This document shows, one piece after another, positions 22,684-33,170 of a stretch of DNA of 64,000 nucleotides. The DNA lies in assembly GCA_028564925.1 (NCBI GenBank), contig CM053034.1:158598987-158662986 (forward strand), in the 5' to 3' direction. Below the pieces are notes generated by a model, which was given only the letters and a program-made list of their open reading frames with translations, had not been told where the DNA came from and ran no database searches. The stretch is from Lithobates sylvaticus. Its lineage: Eukaryota; Chordata; Amphibia; Anura; Ranidae. Made by a program: the position numbers and the translations under genes. Position 1 is the stretch's first letter, and each line of letters opens with the position of its first letter.

Positions 22684-22760
22684 TGAATGAATGAATGAAT
22701 GAATGATTTGTATAGCGCTGCAACTGCGAACTGAATCGCCTCGAGGCGCTTGGCGGGCAG
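22684..22760 (-). mobile_element. short LINE/SINE tail with (GAAT)n inside PLE-B
   Basis: Only the left PLE-B copy has this. A run of GAAT repeats precedes ATTTGTATAGCGCTGCAACTG between blocks that are contiguous in the right copy (near 52012). A tetranucleotide tail plus an AGCGCTATACAAAT end (minus strand) looks like the 3' end of a strongly 5'-truncated retroposon. Confidence 0.5.
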
Positions 22761-23421
22761 TTTAAATGTAGTGGAGTAATTACGATCAGCTGTGTGTGTG
22801 CGCCTGTATTGCGTAAGGACAGCTGATTAGGGATTGGCTATGTGTGAAGGGGAAGCGCCAGAACACGCTGTGAGTATTCCCCATAGGACCTCTGACAGGA
22901 CGACGCTGGGCGCGAGCACGCCCATAGTGGGAGGAGTCGCGTAAAGCGTTGTGACGTCACCGACGCGGGCAATGGTTTCCGCCGGTCCAGATGCGCTCCA
23001 GACTGGAGCGCAAACAGGAAGACAGAAAGGTGGAAGCTGTCTCGTGGGAACGGAGGATAGCACATGCGCGGTAGAAATTTGGCGCATGCGCATTGTCTTA
23101 CCCGCGCCGGGCAGCATACCTGGGTGATCGCAGCCAGTGTAGTTTATATTTTGGAAGGAGTATAATTTGTAAAGCGTTGGTGATCTAATACAAACATGGC
23201 ATATAACAAACAAGCATGTGGTACACAGACAATGTTGCAACACCTTATATTATGCCAACAATGTCAGATTATGGTTGAGAAACCCAATTGTATTTAAACA
23301 TGTATATGGAACATGGGCAATGGGAATGGCAGTGAATACCCCATGATTGCACATACAGGAGTGTTGGCAAATAATGATACAGATATATTATTATGTCGGG
23401 TGCTTGCATGTGGAAAAAAGG

Positions 23422-25850
23422 TCAAAGATCTAGTTCGCAGACTCCAGATTGGAAACCTTCAAGATATGGTTTAAAATTGAAGGCCTCATTGAGCCCGGGG
23501 GGCAAAGTCGCATTTAAATGGAAAATCCATCTAAGTTCGCTTTGTAGTAAAGCTTTGTTGTAATCCCCACCTCGATTTGGGGGTGGGATGTGATCCAATG
23601 CTTTGAACAAAATTTTGGGGGTAGAGTCTTAGTGGACAGTCCTACAGTGTCGTCCCAGGGGCAAATCAGGGTCTCTCTGGTTGACACTGCAGATATGTCC
23701 ATATATACGTTTCCAAAAAGGTAGTTTGGTCTTTCCCACATAGAAGCATCCGCATCACATTCAAGTAGGTACACTATGCCAATGGATCGACAATTAACGT
23801 AGTGTTGAGGAAAAAATTTTGACCATTTGGCAAAACATTGTACATATTGGATTTGCAGAGGTATTTGCAGTAGCCGCAGTTCCCACATGGAAAAGTGCCC
23901 TTTAGTTGTTTATAAGGCCTATTGGTAGCTATGTATTCACTAGTTATAAGTTTAACTCGAAGAGATGGAGCACGTCGGTAGGTAACCAAAGGGTGTGGCG
24001 GAACAAAAGGTGAAAGAGATTTATCAGTGGCAATAATATGCCATTGTTTGGAAAGTATTTGGGTAATTTGATTGTATTGTTGACAATAATTGGTTAGGAT
24101 TCTCAAAGGGGTATTAGTTTGTGTGACAGTTTTAGTGGAAAGTAATGTGGAACGTGGTTTTAATTTAGCTTTTTTGTATGCGTCTTTGAGGACGCTGTTT
24201 TTATAGCCCCGTGCTCGTAATCTACTGCCTAAGACGGAGGCCTCGTGTTCAAATGAGGTATCCGTCAAGCAGTTTCGTCGGGCACGGAGGTATTGAGCAA
24301 ATGGAATCGAATTGAGTAATGGCTGTGGGTGAAAACTAGAGGCAGCCAAGATTGTGTTGCCAGCTGTTGGTTTTCGGAACAGGTGGCTCTGAAGGTACCC
24401 ATCTTGATCCTTATTGAGTGTAAGGTCAAGAAAAGAAATAGAGGTTTTACTGTATGGCATGGTAAATTTTAGATTTAGAGAGTTAGAAGTATTTAAAAAT
24501 AAGAGAAATTGATGTAAGGTTTCACTTGGGCCTTGCCACAAGATCAGAATATCGTCGATATAGCGACGAAAAGTCGCTATATATTTGATGTATGTGCTAG
24601 CAGCAGCATCAAGGAAGAGTTTGCGTTCCCACTCCCCCAGGTACAGGTTCGCGTACGCCGGCGCGCAGCATGTGCCCATGGCGACACCCTGTACCTGGAG
24701 GTAGTGGGATCCGTTGAATGAAAAAAAGTTGTGAGTAAGTATAAATTTAAGAGCTCTAATAATGAATATGGATAGGTCAGGGGGGTATATCTCAGTGGTG
24801 GATAATATCTGTTGAATGGCCAGTAAACCCAAGGAGTGAGGTATAGAGCTGTATAGGGCCTCCACGTCGATGGCGACCAAGATGGTGTCGGCATCGACAT
24901 GGAGGTCCGACAGACCTTGAAGTAAGTGTGTGGTATCACGTATATATGATGGTAAAGCAAGTACCAGAGGTTGGAGTAATTTGTCGACATATCGACTAAG
25001 ATTGTCGGTAAGGCAACCACGTCCAGAGACGATCGGTCTACCTGGTGGTCTGGGCAAGTTTTTGTGCACCTTTGGTAGTGCGTAAAAGGTAGCCTCTCTG
25101 GGAAATTTGGTCCTAATGTATTCAGTAGTGGACTTGTCAATGGTACCTTGTCTGAAGGCATCATCTATAAGTGTGTATAACTCTTGTTGAAAAGATTTGA
25201 TTTGGAAACTTGGGATTATCGTGTACCACTCCTTGTTACGTAATATATTCTGGCACATATCAACATAGTCTGTTCTATCTAGAATGACTATATTTCCACC
25301 TTTGTCCGCTGGTTTGATTATAATTAACGGATTTGTTTTAAGATTTTGTAAGGCAAGGTGTTGATTGTAAGAAAGGTTTTTTATTTTAGAGTGAATGGGG
25401 GAAATTTTCAAGTTGCGAATTTCGTGGGTCACTGATTGTAGAAAAAGTGCTGCTCGAGGGTTAGTGCTAGGAGGTGAGAAAAAACATGATTTTTTCTTTA
25501 GGGTGAATTTGTGGTAAGTGTGTGGAGGATGGCTAGGGCCGTCATCATCTAGATTATCTAGGATGTTATCTAGATCAATGGTGTCGATCAGATCTGTGGG
25601 GTCATTCTCTTCAAGGAGCTCAATAAGCTGCTGGAGGGCAGTAGTTTCTGTGGCAGTGTGTATAGCTGTGTCAGAAAATGGATTGGGAGTGTACATGCTA
25701 TGTAGCAGTAATTTGCGAATAAACAAATGTATATCTTTGATGGCAGTGAATTTGTCAAGCTGTGATACTGGACAAAAGGTGAGTCCTTTTTCAAGGACAG
25801 AGATTTCGTGATGAGTAAGTGTGTACGAAGATAGATTAATAATGTTGCAT
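23422..25850 (-). pseudogene. PLE-B ORF2: Penelope-type reverse transcriptase with GIY-YIG endonuclease (left copy, disrupted)
   Basis: The enzyme would copy element RNA into DNA at a nick made by its endonuclease domain. In order: IIIKPADKGGNIVILDR; FYALPKVHKN and RPPGRPIVSGRG; VAIDVEALYSSIPH (catalytic Asp); QGVAMGTCCAPAYANLYLGEWE; FRRYIDDILILW (catalytic DD); SISFLDLTLNKD; SSFHPQPLLNSIPFAQYLRARRNC; a CGNCGYC zinc-finger-like cluster; then the GIY-YIG region with a weaker match. The reading frame is open for about 650 codons and is interrupted in the C-terminal endonuclease part. There is no protease, RNase H or integrase, which separates it from LTR elements. ORF1 lies upstream at 25861-26847. 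Confidence 0.8.
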
Positions 25851-25860
25851 GAGAGTGGTT

Positions 25861-26847
25861 TTAGCGTGTTGTTTTCTTGAGTTTTGAATTGTGTGACATA
25901 TTTTGCTCTTGAATCTGTTGTGATGCACGCATTTTGTCTAAAAAATCTGTGTTCTGAGAAACAGAAGGTAGGGAGTGCGATCTAGATGTCTTGGCAAGTG
26001 AGGGAGCTGCCGGCGAGTGCCTGTCAGGGGAGGCGCCGGGAGTTCTCTCCATGTCAGACACATCATCACTAGAAAAATTGGGTGTACGAACTCTTTAGGG
26101 TTTGCGAGAGCCCAAGGGGAGGTTAGGTTTGTGAGGAAGCTGAGATGAAGTGTGAGTCCTATCAGTGATGGGACGAGATGGAGGCAACTTGGAAGTGGGC
26201 CGTGTGGAGGCCGGAGGGTGGGCCACACGGTTCACTTCGTTCCATTTATAGGCGCGTTCTTCGTGGAATGCCTTCTTGTCACGGAAGAATTTTTTATCCT
26301 TCTGTGACAGGATATCATGATTAAATTTATCAAAACGGGTTTTTAGTTGTTCATCTAATGAAATATAGAGGGGGTGATCAATGAATTGAGCAAGTTGTGT
26401 GTTGATCAATTCAAGTTTAGTGTCTAGAAGGGTCATCTGTGACTCATATTCTAGAATGAGTAATTTCATAAGCTCTATCGAGCATTGTTTCAGGACATTC
26501 TCCCAGGATTGTTTAAAGTCTGGGCGGATGTCCTGAAAAGTGGGAAAGATTTGTACCCTAAGGCCAAAAGGGTTGATTCCATGGGCAATGTACTCCTTGA
26601 AAGATTTAATATGCCAAAAAAGTGAGGCTTTTTTTTGGACAGTATGTGTGAGGTTCAAAAAGGTATATTTGAGCTGTGATTGAATATATTCATTTGACTC
26701 AAAATTTTGCATAGTGTTTGTCATGCGGGTATCCCATTCATCTCCAAGGTATAGTGCCATGATGAGTGAGGAGTTTACCGGCCTATATTGGCAATATAAC
26801 AAACTATATTGTGTAAGGTAGGATTTATTGAATAAAGTAAGGAACAA
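25861..26847 (-). pseudogene. PLE-B ORF1 (left copy)
   Basis: Encodes a protein beginning around MALYLGDEWDTRM, with FLNLTHTVQKKASLFWHIKSF, INPFGLRVQIFPTFQDI and KFNHDILSQKDKKFFRDKKAFHEERAYKWNE, then a proline/serine-rich basic C-terminal part. The function is unknown. The charged, heptad-like middle (about residues 120-190) could form a coiled coil, as in ORF1 proteins of some retroelements. The left-copy reading frame is not continuous over its whole length. It is homologous to PLE-A ORF1. Confidence 0.6.
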
Positions 26848-26984
26848 GTTGTGGTCCTAAAGTGTATGGTGCCTGAGAGGCAGAATTTTAAATATGGGGT
26901 GTTAGGGAGTAAGGTACAAACTAGCCAAAGACTGCCCGTGTAGGGGATTTATATGGGGTAACCATGGGTTTGAAAACAAAAAGA

Positions 26985-27093
26985 AAAATAGTTGGGCAGG
27001 GTTTGGTAGAGTATAAACGGTCTATCGCATCCCAATATATGAATATAATTGAATTTTGTAGGCCTTGTGTGCATGAACACAGCCCAGTACCCC
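26985..27093 (-). repeat. PLE-B internal (5') terminal repeat, first part
   Basis: Begins in the GGGCAGGGTTTGGTAGAGT region, matches the inverse of 53230-53345, and is cut at CCCCTA by the Harbinger element. It resumes at 47473. Confidence 0.75.
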
Positions 27094-27264
27094 TAATGCC
27101 GCGTACACACGAAGGGACTTTGTCCGCCGGACCTAGTCCAGCGGACAATCCGCCAGACTTTCCAGCTGGCTTCGGCGGACTTAAAAGCGAACGGACTTGA
27201 CCACACACGATCACGCTAAAAGTCCGGCGGTTCACGCGATGACGTACAGCACGTACGACGGGAC

Positions 27265-27273
27265 TATAAAAAG
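27265..27273 (+). promoter_or_regulatory. TATA box of the Harbinger transposase gene
   Basis: TATAAAAAG lies about 320 bp before the transposase start codon, just inside the left TIR region. Confidence 0.5.
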
Positions 27274-27583
27274 GAAGCTCAAGATCCAAAACGACACCCT
27301 TTGGGCACCGTTAACTAATCTCGTGTGTATCTCGTGTTAGTTGACGTTTGGTTAGAGATGATTCGCGCTTTTCAGACTTCTGCTTAATTCGCTTGTTTTT
27401 GCCGTTCAGTTTGTGCTTGTGAGGTTTGTATCTGTCTTTTAGTGCGTGTGGATCAGTTCCTACCTGTTCTCAGGCCGTTCTGGTCCGCTCGTTCCTGTTC
27501 TTCAGGTCGTTCTTCATAGGCCTTGCTGTTCTTCAGTGCGTTCAGTTAAGTTTTTTGTTTGATCAGCCGACCGTTTTGAAGCC

Positions 27584-29812
27584 ATGGAGTGTGGACGTAC
27601 TCGGGAACGAGTACGTGCTGTGCAGGGGCTCGGTGTTGCGGTTAACACTTTGGCCCGAGTCCAGTCCATGAACAGGGTGAGGAGGAGTTCATGGACCAAG
27701 AATTGGCTGCGCCAGCGTGACCAATTCTCACACATGCCTTTGCTCCGTGAGATCCGTGAGAATAATCCTGATGATTTCAGGAATTATCTCAGGATGACGG
27801 ACCCCATTTTTCACCGCCTGTTGGCTTCGCTGTCCCCTTTTATCAGCAGGCAGAATACCTGCATGCAGCAAGCCATCACTGCGGAGCAGAGGCTAGTCGC
27901 CACGTTGCGTTACTTGGCGACGGGGAGAAGCTTGCAGGACCTCAAGTTCACGACAGTCATCTCCCCCCAGGCTCTGGGGATCATTATTCCCGAGACCTGT
28001 TCTGCCATTATTCACGTCCTGCAGGAGGAATACATTAAGGTAAGTTTTCTCATTTAAAATTACATATGTCTTGTATGTTTGCTAATGTAGTGCATCAATT
28101 TCATCATTAGCTAATTACCATGATAGGACTATTCTATGAATGTCCCCTATTCATGCATGCATTTAGAAATTGTATTATTGTTTTTTTTGGCGGTTCACTT
28201 ATAGAAATTGCTTTGGAATTTATTCTTTAGTGGGCCACATGCATATTTGCTTGCATCAACCTCCCCAGCATGAAATCTTGGGCCCATAAACACCCATAGC
28301 CTAGTCCCTTTTTATTAGAACAAAAATGTATCTTATCAGCTCCATTGTACTGCTTTACTCACCCCCCCTTTCACCCCCTTGCCCCTCTTTTTTAAATTGA
28401 GTTAATGTGTACTGTGTGACCTTCTAATTAATTCCCCCCCCACCTTGTTAAATTGAGTTCATGTGTAGTGTGTGACCTTCTAATTAATTCCCCCCCACCT
28501 TGTTAACTTGAGTTCATGTGTATTGTGTGACCTTCTAATTAATTCCCCCCCCCACCTTGTTAACTTGAGTTCATGTGTATTGTGTGACCTTCTAATTAAT
28601 TCCCCCCCACCTTGTTAACTTGAGTTCATGTGTATTGTGTGACCTTCTAATTAATCCCCCCCCACCTTGTTAACTTGAGTTCATGTGTACTGTGTGACCT
28701 TCTAATTAATTCCCCCCCCACCTTGTTAAATTGAGTTCATGTGTACTGTGTGACCTTCTAATTAATTCCCCCCCCCACCTTGTTAAATTGAGTTCATGTG
28801 TAGTGTGTGACCTTCTAATTAATTCCCCACCCACATCCCCATTATTATTTTCTCTGGGCCATCAGAGGGGTCATCAATCAGAGAATTGGCCCTTATCTTT
28901 CAGATTTTAGATTTTTTTCAAGGACTACTTAAAAAAATACATATGTTGCTCAAAATAGTTTGTTCATTTCTTGGATTTTTTTGGGGGTTTTGGCTTTTTT
29001 TTGTTATAATTGGATCTTTCTGTTTGACTCCACAGTGTCCTTCCATGCCACAGGAATGGCAGACTGTGGCTTCCCAGTTTGCTGCCCGTTGGGACTTTCC
29101 CAACTGCGGAGGGGCGATTGACGGCAAACATGTCAGAATTGTGCCCCCACCCCATTCGGGGTCTTACTATTGGAACTATAAGGGGTTCCATAGTATTGTG
29201 TTGATGGCGGTGGTGTCGGCACAATATGACTTCCTTTATGTTGATGTGGGGAAAAACGGCCGGATGTCTGATGGAGGAGTCTTTAACCAGACGGAGTTCT
29301 GCCGTCGTCTCCAGACTGGTGGCCTGGAGCTGCCACCAGATGCGGAGAATGTGGAGGGACTCCCCTTTGTTTTTATTGTAGACGAGGCGTTTGGTCTGGG
29401 TGAACACCTGATGAGGCCATTTCCCCAAAGATCCCTCACCCCTGAGAGGAGGGTTTTTAATTTTCGGTTGGCCAGAGCAAGAAGGGTGGTTGAAAATGCC
29501 TTCGGCATTATGGCCAACCGTTTCCGATTGATGTTAACTTCTCTCCATCTGGCAGAGTACAAACTGAACACAATAATTCTGAGCTGCTGCATAATGCATA
29601 ATTACCTACGAAAGCATTCGGCCAGCTACATGCTACCGCTTGGACCTGAGGCCGGAGTGGAGCCCGAGATGACAGGGCTGGATAATCGCCGTCTTGGCTT
29701 GGCCCCCAATCAGCACAGCAAGTGCGGGACAGATATGTCACTTATTTTAATGGTAGGGGGGCCATTGCAATGGCAGCAGACCCCTAAAAATTACTTTCTT
29801 TTTACCCAATAA
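27584..29812 (+). CDS. Harbinger DDE transposase (two exons)
   Basis: A cut-and-paste transposase of the DDE_Tnp_4 fold. Exon 1 is 27584-28039 (152 codons) and ends AAG|GTAAGT. Exon 2 is 29036-29812 and follows TTTGACTCCACAG. Both junctions are phase 0, giving a predicted 410-residue protein with no internal stop, a normal length for the family. Exon 1 holds the helical N-terminal part (PLLREIRENNPDDFRNYLRM, LVATLRYLATG). Exon 2 holds the catalytic domain: GAIDGKHVRI (first Asp), GRMSDGGVFNQTEF (second Asp), VDEAFGLGEHLMRPFP and VENAFGIMANRFR (Glu). The stop codon overlaps an AATAAA polyadenylation signal at 29808-29813. A TATA box lies upstream at 27265. The catalytic triad looks complete, so the protein could be active; it normally works with the element's Myb-like partner. 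The splice model is inferred. Confidence 0.88.
28396..28840 (+). repeat. about 57-bp minisatellite in the transposase intron
   Basis: About eight near-identical tandem units containing CACCTTGTTAA, TTGAGTTCATGTGTA and TGTGACCTTCTAATTAATTC, with variable C-run lengths. Confidence 0.9.
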
Positions 29813-29829
29813 ATCCATTGATTTCTGAA

Positions 29830-30060
29830 AAACATTTTTGGTTTATTATAGTGCACATCCAAACATGTTCCTTTTTTTCGTTGGTGTTTTCAAATTTTTT
29901 TTTTTTTTTTTTTGGGAATACAATTTTTTTTGGGGATTTTTTCAGAAATATTTTATATATTTTTTTGTATTTATATATTTTTTTCATTTTTTTTTTCATT
30001 TTTTTTTTACAAAAAATTAAAACATGGTTTAAAATATTGAAAACCTTATTTTTTTATTAC
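29830..30060. other. T-rich convergent 3' region of two Harbinger genes
   Basis: Long T runs lie between the plus-strand transposase and the minus-strand Myb-like gene. On the minus strand GTAATAAAAA near 30050 could be the polyadenylation signal of the Myb-like gene. Confidence 0.4.
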
Positions 30061-30131
30061 AAATATTTACACAATATAAAACTATGGAACTTACAAAGTT
30101 CAACTGGTTGATGTCACCCATGTACAGTAGA

Positions 30132-30357
30132 AGCCAAATTTTGAATATGCACACAAATTGAAATTCCAAATGGGTAATGTCAACATGTGCTATCTTCCAT
30201 CATGGGGAATCAATGGACGTGTTTTGTGTGTGAAACCCCTTCCTCTCACCTACTAGCATTATGATGAAGGGGTTGCAAACACAAAATGCGTACATTGAGA
30301 TCCCCTGATGGCACATAGCACATGTTGACACACCATGTGCATATTCAAAATTTGGCC
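30132..30357. repeat. imperfect inverted repeat, arms about 100 bp
   Basis: GCCAAATTTTGAATATGCAC at the left is mirrored by GTGCATATTCAAAATTTGGC at the right. GTCAACATGTGCTAT and GTGTTTTGTGTGTGAAACCCCTTC are mirrored too. The centre is near 30245. It lies downstream of the stop of the Myb-like gene, probably within its 3' untranslated region. It could be a nested MITE or a structural element. Confidence 0.7.
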
Positions 30358-30433
30358 TCTCAACTTGGTGAAAAATCGCATATCAAAAGGGGAATGAAGG
30401 ACATGATTGATGCTTTGAACTGGAAAAGGGGTA

Positions 30434-32639
30434 TTAGGTTCTCCCCAAAACATCAATCATGTCCTTCATACCCTGCTGCATGGTGGCCATCTGGTCCTGC
30501 ATGATTTCCATCTGCTTTTGCATCCTTTCCAGATGCAGATTCCAGCCCATGATCTGCCCAATAAGCCTGTGGGCACTGTCCGAGGAAAACGGCTCCGCAG
30601 CTTGGCCTTCCACAACCAGATCATCACCTAAAAGTTGGGTAGATCAAACCAAAGAAAAAAAAGGTCAAAAACATGCAGACATGAATTTAGAAGCTCAATC
30701 TGTGTTCTCAGACACTCACTTGGTGGGGTGCAGATGTGCTCGACTTCAAGCACCTTTTCTTTCCTCCACATCCCCGCGTGGGCTTGGGCTAATTGCCCAA
30801 TTAGGCTGGTGAGGCCGGGAGGTCCTGGGATGTCCTGAGTGAGGTCTGAGTCTTTTGCCCCCTATGGGAATGGAACACAAAGGTACACTTTTAATCACAC
30901 TGATATTTGCGTGCCCAAATATGAATATTAAACATTGTTTCAAAGTGGTGTCCAATTATTAGGAGTTTGTTACAAGATCCTACTTGAATACATAATTGAA
31001 ATCCCTATCTAATCAAACTCCAATACTTAAACCGGCCTTCAACCCTAAAGTTGAACTTCCGCTCATTGGATCCCTGCACCCCTCCGGTGTCTTATTTGGA
31101 ACCTTTTAGGGGGGAGGGGTTGCAGATACCTGTGTAAGGCAGGTATTTGCACACACATCCGGCCATAGACTCCCACAGAAGTATACGCCACATCCCGTTC
31201 CACCGTGCTGTCTGCTGGGACACACAGGGGTAACAGAGCTAGCGCGGACCAGTCCTATTGCATTGCGCAACTGGTGCATGCCCAATAGGGAACCGGGAAG
31301 TGAAGCCGCAAAGATTAATTTCCTGATTCCAATATCAAAGACGGTGGCTGCAGCATCCAAGGGACGGTTTGGCCTCGGGTGCTGAGGTCGCTGGACCCTG
31401 TGACAGGTGAGTGTACTTATTCTAAAAGTCATCAGCTACAGTATTTGTAAATGCTGACCATTTATTTTGAATTTGTAGCTGGACACCCTGCTTAATAGAT
31501 GTAGCCCCCCCCCCCCCCAAACCATCCTCTGGAGTCCCTGTGTGAGTTACCCAAAATCATTACTACAGTAGTAATACTATATATCCTGACAATAATAAAT
31601 AACCTTACAAGTCAAATAACCCACAGCCAGGTAAACTCAACCAACTTTCTAATGACAAACGAAATTTCATAAAATCTTCGCAAGATTCACGTACGAGTTC
31701 TAATAAAATCTTCGCAAGATTCACATACGAGTTCTAATAAAGTCTTCGCAAGATTCACGTACGAGTTCTAATAAAGTCTTTGCAAGATTCACGTACGAGT
31801 TCTAATAAAATCTTTGCAAGATTCACGTACGAGTTCTAATAAAGTCTTCGCAAGATTCACGTACGAGTTCTAATAAAGTCTTCACAAGATTCACGTACGA
31901 GTTCTAATAAAGTCTTCGCAAGATTCACGTACGAGTTCTAATAAAATCTTCGCAAGAATCACGTACGAGTTCTAATAAAGTCTTCGCAAGATTCACGTAC
32001 GAGTTCTAATAAAATCTTCGCAAGATTCACGTACGAGTTCTAATAAAGTCTTCGCAAGATTCACGTACGAGTTCTAATAAAATCTTCGCAAGATTCACGT
32101 ACGAGTTCTAATAAAATCTTCGCAAGATTCACGTGAATCTTGCGAAGACTTTATTAGAACTCGTACGTGAATCTTGCGAAGACTTTATTAGAACTCGTAC
32201 GTAGTTCTAATAAAATCTTCGCAAGATTCACGTACGAGTTCAAAGAAAATCTTTGCAAGATTCGAGATATCAAATAGAACCATAGTAGCGAACGTCATTG
32301 ACTTACTTTTTTGATCGCTTTTTTAATTCTCCTGTACTGATCGGGCTCCCTGGATTTAATGTCGGACCATCGCTTGCGCAGTTGATCCTTGCCCCTTCGT
32401 ACGCCGAACTTATGCTCCAGGGTGCTGACAATTGTATTAAGAATCTGGTCCTTCCGTAAGTTGGGTCGAGGGTAGGGGCCATTTTCCCCGTCGTAATCTT
32501 CCCTTTGGAGGATGTCCACCATCTCCACCATCTCTTCAAAGGCCATATTGGTGGCCTTATATCTGCTGCTGGATGCAGATGTCTGGGGTTCTCGGCTTTC
32601 CTCCGCGCTACTTGCTGATAATGTGTCCGCCATCTTCAT
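30434..32639 (-). CDS. Harbinger Myb/SANT-like protein (three exons)
   Basis: Exon 1 is 32639-32307 (111 codons, ending AAAA|GTAAGT). Exon 2 is 30861-30720 (after CCCATAG, ending A|GTGAGT). Exon 3 is 30627-30434 (after TTTTAG, ending TAA). The parts add to 669 nt and stay in frame, giving 222 residues. Residues about 30-105 form a Myb/SANT-like (trihelix) domain: FEEMVEMVDILQ, FGVRRGKDQLRKRWSDIKSR, QYRRIKKAI. Exon 2 has a proline-rich stretch and LTSLIGQLAQAHAGMW. Exon 3 ends in a Met/Gln-rich coiled coil (residues about 175-215: HLERMQKQMEIMQDQM). Harbinger elements encode such a protein to bring the transposase to the nucleus and the DNA ends (established for the family). The gene is transcribed away from the MADF-type gene. 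The exon structure is inferred from the sequence alone. Confidence 0.8.
31668..32270. repeat. 34-bp tandem array with inverted segment
   Basis: About 17 units of 34 bp. Each unit contains CTTCGCAAG (a palindrome with one mismatch centre) and ACGTACGAG. The array changes orientation for about two units near 32133-32200 and then reverts. It lies in intron 1 of the Myb-like gene, about 40 bp beyond the exon 1 donor site. Confidence 0.92.
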
Positions 32640-32768
32640 CTACTTATTCACCCACAATGCAACGAGGGGAAGCGGGGCGGGGAATTCTCGTCACAAGGAA
32701 CGTCATGGGCGGGCAACGAGGAGGACGCAGGCGGACTTCGACGCGTGCGCAGTGTAGCGTGCGCAGCG

Positions 32769-32777
32769 TATATAAGG
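32769..32777 (+). promoter_or_regulatory. TATA box in the divergent promoter region (Myb-like / MADF-type)
   Basis: TATATAAGG lies in the 530-bp interval between the two divergent start codons, oriented toward the MADF-type gene. The adjoining sequence is CpG-rich. Confidence 0.5.
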
Positions 32778-32889
32778 CTATTTGACGGCCACGTGTTTTT
32801 CGAACGGAAGTAGCGAGCGCTCTGTACGAAGGTAAGGGTTTCTAGGATACATCACTGTGGTTTATTGGGTTTGGGGCCTGCATTTTTTA

Positions 32890-33075
32890 CTCATGTGTGG
32901 GTGTTGATGGCTGTGTGTGGTTGTCGGTGGCTGTGTGTGGTTATTGGTGGCTATGTGTGGTTATTGGTGGCTGTGTGTGGGTGTTGGTGGCTATGTGTGG
33001 TTATTGGTGGCTGTATGTGGTTATTGGTGGCTATGTGTGGTTATTGGTGGCTGTTGGTGGCTGTGTGTGGGTGTT
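32890..33075 (+). repeat. about 20-bp TG-rich minisatellite
   Basis: Tandem units of GGCTGTGTGTGGTTATTGGT, just upstream of the MADF-type start codon, probably within its 5' untranslated region. They encode a spurious repetitive frame. Confidence 0.85.
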
Positions 33076-33170
33076 TTGTGTCATTTTTTGGAATAAAAAC
33101 TGAATGTGCGTTTTTAGTAACATTTGTGTTTTTTGACTTTTGTATTGCCATTACTAACAAAAACAGAAAC

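Larger units (their letters stand above)
21839..22896 (-). repeat. PLE-B 3' terminal repeat (pseudo-LTR), left copy
   Basis: Shared with the internal repeat (26985-27093 continued at 47473-48060) and, inverted, with the right end (about 51870-53351). It contains the hammerhead-like hairpin and, at 21881-21895, the uninterrupted site that is occupied by insertions in the other two copies. The internal copy lacks about 440 bp of the middle. Confidence 0.7.

Noticed and set aside
22212-23243. Several minus-strand frames of 80-138 codons in the PLE-B terminal repeat (also 51523-52483)
   Set aside because: No domain; they are non-coding terminal-repeat sequence, and conservation between the arms only reflects the inverted duplication.
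29818-30111. Phe-rich frames downstream of the transposase
   Set aside because: Translation of poly-T runs in the 3' region.
31668-32270. CRISPR-like array
   Set aside because: Units are contiguous with no unique spacers, and the context is a eukaryotic transposon.
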